Assembly: GCA_017468985.1 (NCBI GenBank)
Contig: JAFUHF010000061.1
Location: forward strand, 1 to 42,043
Source of the DNA: Bacteroidaceae bacterium
GTDB taxonomy: Bacteria > Bacteroidota > Bacteroidia > Bacteroidales > Bacteroidaceae
Direction: 5' to 3'
Length of the DNA stretch: 42,043 bases
Shown: in pieces, positions 25,696-32,609 of the stretch
Layout of the letters: each line of letters opens with the position of its first letter
How positions within the stretch are numbered: position 1 is the first letter of the stretch
The notes under the pieces: model-generated
Told to the model about the DNA's origin: nothing
What the model saw: the letters and a program-made list of their open reading frames with translations, nothing else
The model's database searches: none
Made by a program: the position numbers and the translations under genes

Positions 25696-26310
25696 ATGAA
25701 TAAAGTTGGGAAGATGACAATGAAACTAATGGTATGGGGCATGGTGATGCTTGCCCTTTCTTGCGGATCAAACAAAAAGCCAAGCGCGGAAGCTCCAGTG
25801 GAAATGGCGAAGAGTCCAGTAGATTCCATTGCCGGAGTAGACGCACATTTGTCGCTTTTGGACATTTCGTTAGGAGAGAAGTTTAACAAGGAGGAATATT
25901 CTCGCACGCATTCCCTAACCTGTTCAGACGAAGGGGCACCCGAACATCGTGCCTTCTTTCGGTTGTATAAGTTCTATTATCGTCCCTGTTTATCAACAGT
26001 GGAAGTGCGCACCAATGGGAATAACGAGGTCTACGAGATAGAACTCTACCGAATCAATGGCTATGTGAAGTCCTTCTGGGATTCTTGTTATAATGCGCTG
26101 GATCCGCGCTGTTCTTCGCGAATGAGCGTGGGCGAGGTTTTTGCAAATGCCAGAAAGTGGAAATACAGAAACCAGACGGCCATCATGTCGATCAGTACGG
26201 CTTATGGCGAAGAATCGATGAGCATAAAGTTTACGGATAAGAATTTGAGAGAGGCCGTATTGGCAGAGTACCAGGAGGCAAAGAACAAAACGAACCAGAC
26301 CAAGAAGTAA
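25696..26310 (+). CDS. Lipoprotein of unknown function
   Basis: A predicted lipoprotein of 204 residues, with the signal ending in the lipobox LALSC (C23). The mature part is hydrophilic and strand-rich (FFRLYKFYYRPCLSTVEVRTNGNNEVYEIEL). It contains four further cysteines that may pair in the periplasm. The C-terminus is lysine- and asparagine-rich. Several ATG codons could serve as start; I use MNKVGKMTMK, which leaves a normal lipoprotein signal. The gene follows the small membrane protein closely and converges on the anti-sigma gene. No family recognised. Confidence 0.62.
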   Translation: MNKVGKMTMKLMVWGMVMLALSCGSNKKPSAEAPVEMAKSPVDSIAGVDAHLSLLDISLGEKFNKEEYSRTHSLTCSDEGAPEHRAFFRLYKFYYRPCLSTVEVRTNGNNEVYEIELYRINGYVKSFWDSCYNALDPRCSSRMSVGEVFANARKWKYRNQTAIMSISTAYGEESMSIKFTDKNLREAVLAEYQEAKNKTNQTKK

Positions 26311-26369
26311 GGAAGCCTGAGGTGTAATGGCCGGACTGTTGCCCAGCATACTTTTTCTGAGCAAAATAT

Positions 26370-26406
26370 CATTGCTGTCCATCCTGCATCTGGGTGGACA
26401 GCAATG
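26370..26406. terminator. Hairpin between convergent genes (candidate bidirectional terminator)
   Basis: A perfect 12-bp stem CATTGCTGTCCA/TGGACAGCAATG encloses a 13-nt loop. It sits between the 3' ends of the lipoprotein gene and the anti-sigma gene. Neither side has a strong T-run, so terminator function is inferred from placement. Confidence 0.5.
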
Positions 26407-26439
26407 TTGGTGGGAGGTGAGGAACAGTGGATGTGAATG

Positions 26440-27696
26440 TCAGATGCCTCCATCAAGCACCCAAAGTTGTTGCTTGTTGTCCTTGCGAAGGGCGAGGCGT
26501 TTGTTGGTGACCTTGCCGTCGGGAGTGGCGAGCTTGAACCGTACAAACACACCTGCATAGTCGTCTTCAATGATGGGTGTTGAGAACTGGCTTGCGCTGC
26601 AACCCTTGAACATCTCTACGAGTTTCGGCATCAGGCCTTGATAGTAGTAGAGGGCTTCGCTGGCTTTTTCAGGTTTTCCGGAGATGAGAGCGTTCATTAT
26701 GCGCTGGGCTGCATGGGTGGCTGTTTCCTGTTGCAGTCGGTCAAGCCGCTTGCCGAAATTGAGCGTAGGACCTTGGGCCGAGTTCCAACGGCTGTCGTCG
26801 GAAGGAAAGGGGAGAGCAAGGAGCTGGGCCTTGTCAATGGAAACGTTGTAGTCCATGATGACGGATTCGAGCACTGTGGTCTTCTGGCCATCTTCCTCAT
26901 GCCAAACCTTGATACTGCGAAGTAGCTCGTCGTTCTTGGAAAAGACCATTTCGAGTCCGTACTGGTTTTCAGCCTTGTTTATGGTGATGATGTTTTCGGT
27001 CTCTGTTTGCGTGAGCACGGTCCGCTTATCGTTGATGAAATGCTTCTTTTGCAGGTAGTATATGTGTTCGTGGGGCATGAGCAGGAGAAGGGCAAACTGG
27101 TCGAGGAATCCTGTATTTACGCTACCTACGAGGGGCGTGATGCCATCGCCGAAGAGATATTGGTGCTGGCCGTCGCATACTACAGTGCGTCCACCGTCTT
27201 TCTCTATTCGCCACAGGGCATCGCCGTCGAGGCTGACTTTCTTGATGTCGATGTTGATGAAGTTCAGTTCCGGATAGAAGTCCGCGAAGTTGTCATTGGG
27301 CTTCATGCGAGCCTTGAGCACATAGTGGATGCTGCCTACATTGCGCACATTGTCGATGGCCTGACTGAGTGTGAAGGCAGCATGGTCAGTGGCGCGCGCA
27401 TTCTGGGAAAAGAAGTTGCTGATGCCTACGCCTACACCGAGCAGGAAGATGGCCACGGATGCAGCAACGCGGAGCAGTCGGTGACCCAGTCCGTTGGTGG
27501 AATGCTTTGGAGACATGGATTCCCATACGGGTGAATGCTTAGGTTGAAGCATGTCAACGTATTTCAGCATGGACTCGTATTCAGCGCGGCAAGAGGCGCA
27601 TTCGTCCATGTGGGTGATGAGACGGGCCTTGACGTCGGGGGAACATTCTTTATCGAAAAGGTTGACCATTTGGTCTTGGAATTCTTTGCAGTTCAT
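26440..27696 (-). CDS. Anti-sigma factor with zinc-finger and large periplasmic domain
   Basis: A 418-residue membrane protein predicted to hold the neighbouring ECF sigma factor. A ZAS zinc motif is visible (C3, then H29-x3-C33-x2-C36). One membrane helix follows (about 74-93, LLRVAASVAIFLLGVGVGI). Then comes an unusually large periplasmic part of about 320 residues with strand motifs such as DGDALWRIEKDGGRTVVCDG and QHQYLFGDG. These recall the LolA/RseB-type half-barrel, a resemblance by eye only. The sigma gene ends 14 bp upstream, so the pair is co-transcribed. The periplasmic part may sense envelope state or lipid. Confidence 0.82.
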   Translation of the reverse strand: MNCKEFQDQMVNLFDKECSPDVKARLITHMDECASCRAEYESMLKYVDMLQPKHSPVWESMSPKHSTNGLGHRLLRVAASVAIFLLGVGVGISNFFSQNARATDHAAFTLSQAIDNVRNVGSIHYVLKARMKPNDNFADFYPELNFINIDIKKVSLDGDALWRIEKDGGRTVVCDGQHQYLFGDGITPLVGSVNTGFLDQFALLLLMPHEHIYYLQKKHFINDKRTVLTQTETENIITINKAENQYGLEMVFSKNDELLRSIKVWHEEDGQKTTVLESVIMDYNVSIDKAQLLALPFPSDDSRWNSAQGPTLNFGKRLDRLQQETATHAAQRIMNALISGKPEKASEALYYYQGLMPKLVEMFKGCSASQFSTPIIEDDYAGVFVRFKLATPDGKVTNKRLALRKDNKQQLWVLDGGI

Positions 27697-27710
27697 GATG
27701 GGAAAAGTTT

Positions 27711-28253
27711 TTAGAAGTTGAACGAAGGGGTGGACGTTGCAAGCATGTGGCTGCGGATTTTCTGGATGCCATAGAGGAAGCGCGACTTCACGGTGGGAAG
27801 TGGCAGCGACAGCGTGTCGGCAATTTCGGCGAAGCTGAGGTCTGCATAAATGCGCAATCGGATGACTTCGGCCTGTTCTTCCGGTATTTGTGAGAGAAGC
27901 CTACTGGCGCGTTGGTATTCCTCTTCAAACGTTTGTGGTTCTTGGTCGAATTGTGCCTTCGCCTCGTCGATGGCTACAAATATGGTTCGTTTTTGCTTTC
28001 GGAGTTGGCTGATGCAGAGATTGCCCAGACAGCGGAAAAGGTAGGCTTTGGGGTTGGAAGGAAGGTACGACTGAGGACGAACGCGGTACTCGTGGAGTTG
28101 TACGTAGACGTCTTGTACGGCATCTTCAGCGTCTTCCAAGTTGCCTAACAGATAGCAGGCGTATTGCAGTAGTGCAGGGCGATGTTGCTCAATGAGCTTG
28201 TCAATGGGAATCTTGTCCTGAACTGATGATGTGATATTGAACAGTTGTTTCAT
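27711..28253 (-). CDS. ECF-type RNA polymerase sigma factor
   Basis: A 180-residue sigma-70 family factor containing only regions 2 and 4. Region 2 spans ALLQYACYLLGNLEDAEDAVQDVYVQLHEY; region 4 has QIPEEQAEVIRLRIYADLSFAEIA followed by the recognition helix around LPLPTVKSRFLYGIQKIR. Such factors redirect polymerase to stress or uptake genes and are held by a membrane anti-sigma, here encoded directly downstream. No consensus housekeeping promoter is visible in the 84 bp upstream, so autoregulation by its own factor is plausible. Confidence 0.92.
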   Translation of the reverse strand: MKQLFNITSSVQDKIPIDKLIEQHRPALLQYACYLLGNLEDAEDAVQDVYVQLHEYRVRPQSYLPSNPKAYLFRCLGNLCISQLRKQKRTIFVAIDEAKAQFDQEPQTFEEEYQRASRLLSQIPEEQAEVIRLRIYADLSFAEIADTLSLPLPTVKSRFLYGIQKIRSHMLATSTPSFNF

Positions 28254-28337
28254 TTTGTCTAATAATTATCGGTTGGTTGCAATCAACAATTGTATAGACG
28301 CAATGGGGACAGATAAGATTTAAGATGGACTGGATTT

Positions 28338-29366
28338 TTAGAGTTTGAAAGGAATTTTCCGGCGAATGTCCTTATTGATTTGCTTGATTCCCTCACTGAT
28401 AGCGTTATTGCTGGTAGATACAAAGAAATTGAAAGATTCAGAGATGCTCTGCAAAATGTTGCCCGGGCGTGCTGCTTTATCGCTTGAAACGATAGCCCGA
28501 AGTTGCTTGGGCACTATTTCTACCGTAACGCTTTTTCCTGCCATGAAAGGGTCGCCGTCGCAATGAATCACGCCTTCGTGCTCACGGTTGATGGTAAGTT
28601 TGCGTGACTTGAACATCTTGATTCTTCCCTTGTTGGTGAGCGTTCCGTTGAATAGCTGCAAGGCCAGCTGTGGTGCCTCAAGGGCAGTAAACGGCTCAAT
28701 GAGCGTAATGTCCATTAATCCGTCACTCATGGAAGCTTCAGGGGCGATGTAGGCATTGTTTCCATATTGCGAAGCGTTGGCACAGGTGATGAGAAAGGCT
28801 TTGTGAGTGAACTTCTCCGTTTCGTCTTCTAAGGTATAGGTCTCGGGCTTGTAGCGCGTTATTTCCTTCAGTGTATTTTCCAAATAGGTGAGCATGCCAC
28901 GGCGTATGGAAGCTGCAAACTGATAGCTGATGGTGGCATCGAACCCCATGCCGCAGGTGCAGAAGAAAGGGCGGTTATTGATTAAGCCATAGTCTAATTC
29001 ATGGATGATGCATTCGTTAATCATGCGGATAGCTTTCGTATATTCCATAGGAATCTGGAGATGCCGAGCTAGGCCGTTTCCTGATCCGCAGGGAATGATA
29101 CCTAACGCCGTATGGGTGTGGACAAGCGAACGTGCGATTTCGTTGACAGTGCCATCGCCTCCGATGGCTACCACAATGTCTACTCCATTTTCAGCCGCAG
29201 TAGTGGCCAGTACGGCACCGTGTCCGCCATAGGCGGTACAAGCGATGTCATAAGTGAATTGCTCCCGATCAATCAGGTTGTCAATATCTTTTAGGATGAG
29301 ATCCTTGTTGCCGGTTCCTGAGATAGGGTTTACGATAAATAATATTGACTTTTTCCTTTTCATCAT
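28338..29366 (-). CDS. Diacylglycerol/lipid kinase family protein (YegS-like)
   Basis: A 342-residue member of the diacylglycerol kinase catalytic family, which phosphorylates lipid hydroxyls using ATP. Key motifs are NPISGTGNK (13-21), the nucleotide loop GGDGTVNE (69-76) and IPCGSGNGLARHL (91-103). The C-terminal beta-sandwich contains GLMDITLIEPF. About 40 residues after the domain (SISESFNFFVSTSNNAISEG...) form an extra tail of unknown role. It lies divergent from the metallo-beta-lactamase gene. A full consensus promoter lies just upstream. The lipid substrate is not known. Confidence 0.88.
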   Translation of the reverse strand: MMKRKKSILFIVNPISGTGNKDLILKDIDNLIDREQFTYDIACTAYGGHGAVLATTAAENGVDIVVAIGGDGTVNEIARSLVHTHTALGIIPCGSGNGLARHLQIPMEYTKAIRMINECIIHELDYGLINNRPFFCTCGMGFDATISYQFAASIRRGMLTYLENTLKEITRYKPETYTLEDETEKFTHKAFLITCANASQYGNNAYIAPEASMSDGLMDITLIEPFTALEAPQLALQLFNGTLTNKGRIKMFKSRKLTINREHEGVIHCDGDPFMAGKSVTVEIVPKQLRAIVSSDKAARPGNILQSISESFNFFVSTSNNAISEGIKQINKDIRRKIPFKL

Positions 29367-29382
29367 GTATTGCTTTCGAGTG

Positions 29383-29413
29383 CAAATTTACGATTAACTG
29401 TAAAATAGGCCAA
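29383..29413 (-). promoter_or_regulatory. Bacteroidetes promoter of the lipid kinase gene
   Basis: On the minus strand: TTG (29413-29411), a 20-nt spacer and TAAATTTG (29390-29383). It is a full match, 17 bp before the start codon. Confidence 0.75.
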
Positions 29414-29505
29414 GGGGCGGCGTCATGTTTTTTACCTCTCCTTGATAGGGCATACAATAAGGATGAAGGGTAAGCGTTATAATATAATGAAGCAAGAATT
29501 GATGC

Positions 29506-30318
29506 ATGTTGCAGTTTAGATGTATTGGTAGCAGCAGTAAGGGCAATTGCTATCTGATCAGAAATAGTGAAGGATGCATTCTGGTGGATGCCGGAGTGGG
29601 GATCAGGAGAATCAGGAAATACCTGTATGAATCAGGAGTGGCATTAGAATCACTGAAGGCCATCTTTTTGACGCACGACCATGTGGATCATGCCAAAAAT
29701 GTGGGTACCATTCAGCACATGGCAGCCAGAAAGGGGCAGTTCATTAAGTTGTACGCCACAGAGAAGGTGCTGGCTAGTGTCCATAGCAATCCGGCCATCA
29801 AAGTGAAGCCTTCAAGCGAAGGTATGCAACTGATAAGTTATGACGAGATGGTCAGATGCTGTGGTTGTGAGATTACTCCCTTCTCTGTTCCACACGACAG
29901 TGCCGATAATGTGGGCTACTTCATATCGGAAGGTGAGCATACACTGTGCTTGGTGACCGATGTGGGACAGATGACGGACACCATACATCAATACATAGAC
30001 CGGACTGATCAACTGATTCTAGAGTCTAACTACGATGAAAAGATGTTGAGAGACGGACCATATCCCTATCATCTAAAGAAAAGAATAAGCGGTGGCAATG
30101 GTCACTTGAGTAACGTTGAGGCGGCCACCGTGATATGGCAGCACCGTGAGAAGTTGCAAAGAGTTTGGCTGTGTCACCTGAGCGAAAACAACAACACTCC
30201 CGAATCGGCAATGGGTACAGTTGAAGAACAATTTCTGGAGAACGGGTTGTTATTGAGAGACTTTGTAGATGTGAAGGTGCTCCATCGTACATTGCCATCT
30301 CCCTTATTCTTTCTCTGA
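29506..30318 (+). CDS. Metallo-beta-lactamase-fold hydrolase, YycJ/WalJ-like
   Basis: A 270-residue metal-dependent hydrolase. The metal motif is THDHVDH (56-62); further ligands are likely the histidine of VPHDS, the aspartate of LVTDVG and the late histidine of WLCHLSENNN. The start CIGSSSKGNCYLI is characteristic of the YycJ (WalJ) group, whose members are thought to act as nucleases in DNA repair and cell division control. It has no signal peptide, so it is cytoplasmic. The tRNA pair follows in the same direction with its own promoter. Confidence 0.88.
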   Translation: MLQFRCIGSSSKGNCYLIRNSEGCILVDAGVGIRRIRKYLYESGVALESLKAIFLTHDHVDHAKNVGTIQHMAARKGQFIKLYATEKVLASVHSNPAIKVKPSSEGMQLISYDEMVRCCGCEITPFSVPHDSADNVGYFISEGEHTLCLVTDVGQMTDTIHQYIDRTDQLILESNYDEKMLRDGPYPYHLKKRISGGNGHLSNVEAATVIWQHREKLQRVWLCHLSENNNTPESAMGTVEEQFLENGLLLRDFVDVKVLHRTLPSPLFFL

Positions 30319-30374
30319 AGAATCTGCCATGAGAAAGAAAAATGAAAGTGGAATGGAAAAAAGTTTCTCTTTTG

Positions 30375-30406
30375 TTTGGCGGTAATCAAAGAAAGATTTA
30401 ACTTTG
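30375..30406 (+). promoter_or_regulatory. Bacteroidetes promoter of the tRNA pair
   Basis: TTTG at 30375-30378, a 20-nt spacer and TAACTTTG at 30399-30406. Full consensus; transcription would start near 30413, about 13 nt before tRNA-Lys. Confidence 0.8.
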
Positions 30407-30425
30407 CACTCGCAAAATTAAAGGA

Positions 30426-30498
30426 GCGTCCTTAGCTCAGTTGGTAGAGCAATTGACTCTTAATCAATGGGTCCAGGGTTCGAATCCCTGAGGGCGTA
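30426..30498 (+). tRNA. tRNA-Lys (anticodon CTT)
   Basis: A complete 73-nt cloverleaf. The acceptor stem GCGTCCT/AGGGCGT has two G-U wobbles. The D arm, the ATTGA/TCAAT anticodon stem with loop CTCTTAA, and the T arm CAGGG-TTCGAAT-CCCTG are all regular. CCA is not encoded. It is followed 6 nt later by tRNA-Arg, in one transcript. Confidence 0.95.
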
Positions 30499-30504
30499 CT
30501 TTAA

Positions 30505-30578
30505 GGCTCCGTAGCTCAACTGAATAGAGCATCTGACTACGGATCAGAAGGTTCCGGGTTTGAATCCCAGCGGAGTCA
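30505..30578 (+). tRNA. tRNA-Arg (anticodon ACG)
   Basis: A complete 74-nt cloverleaf. The acceptor stem is GGCTCCG/CGGAGTC and the anticodon stem TCTGA/TCAGA carries loop CTACGGA. ACG, normally edited to inosine, reads CGN arginine codons. Two oddities: the D loop reads AACTGAATA, giving A19 instead of G19, and the T loop reads TTTGAAT, giving U56 instead of C56. The usual G19-C56 contact is thus replaced by A19-U56. The T stem has a C50-A64 mismatch. CCA is not encoded. Confidence 0.95.
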
Positions 30579-30584
30579 CAAAAG

Positions 30585-30617
30585 AAAGACAGTCATTATT
30601 TGACTGTCTTTTTGTTT
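30585..30617 (+). terminator. Rho-independent terminator of the tRNA pair
   Basis: An 11-bp perfect stem AAAGACAGTCA/TGACTGTCTTT with loop TTATT is followed by T-rich sequence. It lies 7 nt after tRNA-Arg and just before the convergent purA gene ends. Confidence 0.85.
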
Positions 30618-30641
30618 TACGATATGCTTAACTATGGATGC

Positions 30642-31910
30642 TCAGTTTCGGATGATCGTGGCATTACGATCAGGGCCCACGGAAATAATCTTGATGGGAA
30701 CCTTTACAAAATCTTCGATAAACTTGATATAGTTGCTCAAAGCTTCAGGGAACTGCGCTTCAGTTGTGATCAGGGTGAGGTCCTGTTGCCATCCGGGCAA
30801 CTCTTCGTAGATGGCTTCGCAGCCTTCAGTGTCATATGGTAGATACTCCAACGTTTGGCCATTTTGCTTGTATGCAGTGCATACCTTTATGGAAGCGAAA
30901 TCGTCTAATACATCGCTTTTCATCATAATGAGCTGGGTTACACCATTGATCATGATGGCATATTTCAGGGCAACCAGGTCCAGCCATCCGCAACGGCGAT
31001 TACGTCCGGTAACGGCTCCAAACTCGTTGCCTATGCGACGAATGGTGTCGCCCGTTTCGTCGAAAAGTTCTACGGGGAATGGTCCTGAACCTACGCGAGT
31101 ACTGTAGGCTTTGAAAATGCCAAACACATCGTTAATGCTTGACGGAGCGATTCCCAGTCCTGTACATACACCGCCACATGTGGTGCTTGATGATGATACG
31201 AAAGGATAAGTACCATGGTCCAGATCGAGCATGGTGCCCTGAGCTCCTTCGGCTAATACGCTTTTTCCTTCACTCAGATAACGATTGATTTCCACTTCGC
31301 TGTCGGTGAGTTGGAACTGGCGCATGTATGCAACACCTTCCATCCATTTCTGCTCTTCTTCTTCAATATCATATTCGTATTTGAGATTGTGGAGCAACGT
31401 TTCGTGACGGAGTTTCAGTGCTTGATACTTTTCTTCGAAGTTTTCGAGAATATCACCTACGCGAAGGCCCACTCTTGCCGCTTTGTCGCTATAGGTGGGT
31501 CCTATGCCTTTTCCGGTGGTACCTATTTTGTTTTTTCCTTTTAGGCTCTCGTAGGCGTGGTCTAAGCAGCGATGGGTGGGGAGGATGAGTTGTGCCCTTT
31601 TACTGATGTGAAGGCGTTGGCGGATGTCGTAGCCGGCTGTTTCCAGCTCCTTGGCTTCGGCCATGAAGAGGTCGGGAGCCAGAACGCATCCGTTGCCGAT
31701 GATGTTGATTTTGTCGGGGCAGAAGATGCCGGAGGGAATGGATCGCAGTACGAATTTCTTTCCGTCGAAGATGATGGTATGGCCTGCATTAGGTCCACCG
31801 GCAAATCGGGCTACTACATCATATTGTGGGGTGAAATAGTCTACAACTTTACCTTTTCCTTCATCTCCAAAAACAATGCCCAAAAGGGCATCGACTTTTC
31901 CTGGTTTCAT
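30642..31910 (-). CDS. purA: Adenylosuccinate synthetase
   Basis: A 422-residue GTP-dependent enzyme that converts IMP and aspartate to adenylosuccinate, the first committed step to AMP. Motifs are GDEGKGK (14-20), GGPNAGHTI, the IGTTGKGIGPTYSDKAAR segment and EGAQGTMLDLDHGTYPFVSSS. Length and motifs are standard, so the assignment is secure. It lies downstream of the AlkD-like gene in the same direction, with an 84-bp gap that contains its own -7 promoter box. Confidence 0.97.
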   Translation of the reverse strand: MKPGKVDALLGIVFGDEGKGKVVDYFTPQYDVVARFAGGPNAGHTIIFDGKKFVLRSIPSGIFCPDKINIIGNGCVLAPDLFMAEAKELETAGYDIRQRLHISKRAQLILPTHRCLDHAYESLKGKNKIGTTGKGIGPTYSDKAARVGLRVGDILENFEEKYQALKLRHETLLHNLKYEYDIEEEEQKWMEGVAYMRQFQLTDSEVEINRYLSEGKSVLAEGAQGTMLDLDHGTYPFVSSSSTTCGGVCTGLGIAPSSINDVFGIFKAYSTRVGSGPFPVELFDETGDTIRRIGNEFGAVTGRNRRCGWLDLVALKYAIMINGVTQLIMMKSDVLDDFASIKVCTAYKQNGQTLEYLPYDTEGCEAIYEELPGWQQDLTLITTEAQFPEALSNYIKFIEDFVKVPIKIISVGPDRNATIIRN

Positions 31911-31952
31911 ATGGGTTTGTTTATAATATCTTCAATGATTTGTTTCAAAGAA

Positions 31953-31960
31953 CAAAATTA
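31953..31960 (-). promoter_or_regulatory. Partial Bacteroidetes promoter (-7 box) for purA
   Basis: On the minus strand this reads TAATTTTG, 43 bp before the purA ATG. No TTG occurs at the expected distance upstream. Confidence 0.4.
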
Positions 31961-31993
31961 GGATTTTCTTGAGATATGGCGCTTTGTCAGAGC

Positions 31994-32605
31994 TTAAAAT
32001 TGGCATTGTTGCAACAATTTGTTGACGCGGAGTTCCTCGCGTGAACCAATCTGGGCATATTTTATCACTGCGTTGCGCACTGCAACTGCAATATGCAGGT
32101 TGGAACTATGGAGTGCAACTTCAGCCTGGTCTACAAATTCATCTTCTGAACGGAAGTTGAGCGGTGCTCCCCTCATGAGCAGTCGAGAGAGGAGCAACCA
32201 GCCGCAGAGTTGAAACATTTCCCGTTCATCGGCAATCCACAAGAAAGCTTGCGTTGAGGCCTCGGGCATGCGCTGAAAGATGGACATGGTGGTGTATTGC
32301 GCTTCTTCCGGATAGTGCATTGAGTCAATCCATATGTCGGCTATTTCTGGCAGAAATGTTTTGGCTGGCTGAACGAGTCCGGCAAGCAAACGACATTCGC
32401 GGATATCTTCTTTCCAAAGTGCCTGTGCCAATTCATGGTTGAAACCTGTCTGTGAAGCAATGTCTACGAGCCGTTGCCATTCTATGCCGTAGATGACGCT
32501 ATAATTCAAGCCCTTCTCCCTAAGCGATGCACTTACCGGGCCATTCATCATGGTTCGGAAGTCTTGCTTAAGGAGACGGACTTGTTCTTTTATGCTTTCT
32601 GACAT
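31994..32605 (-). CDS. AlkD-like DNA alkylation repair HEAT-repeat protein (tentative)
   Basis: A 203-residue, all-helical cytoplasmic protein. Segments such as NHELAQALWKEDIRECRLLAG and EIADIWIDSMHYPEEAQYTTM follow the pattern of the HEAT-like helices of AlkD-type DNA glycosylases, in which an LW...E.R motif is typical. I therefore call it a DNA alkylation repair-like protein with moderate confidence. It is shorter than classical AlkD (about 230 aa) and I cannot identify the catalytic residues firmly. It lies 4 nt after the DPP III gene, so the two are probably co-transcribed. Confidence 0.5.
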   Translation of the reverse strand: MSESIKEQVRLLKQDFRTMMNGPVSASLREKGLNYSVIYGIEWQRLVDIASQTGFNHELAQALWKEDIRECRLLAGLVQPAKTFLPEIADIWIDSMHYPEEAQYTTMSIFQRMPEASTQAFLWIADEREMFQLCGWLLLSRLLMRGAPLNFRSEDEFVDQAEVALHSSNLHIAVAVRNAVIKYAQIGSREELRVNKLLQQCQF

Positions 32606-32609
32606 TCGG

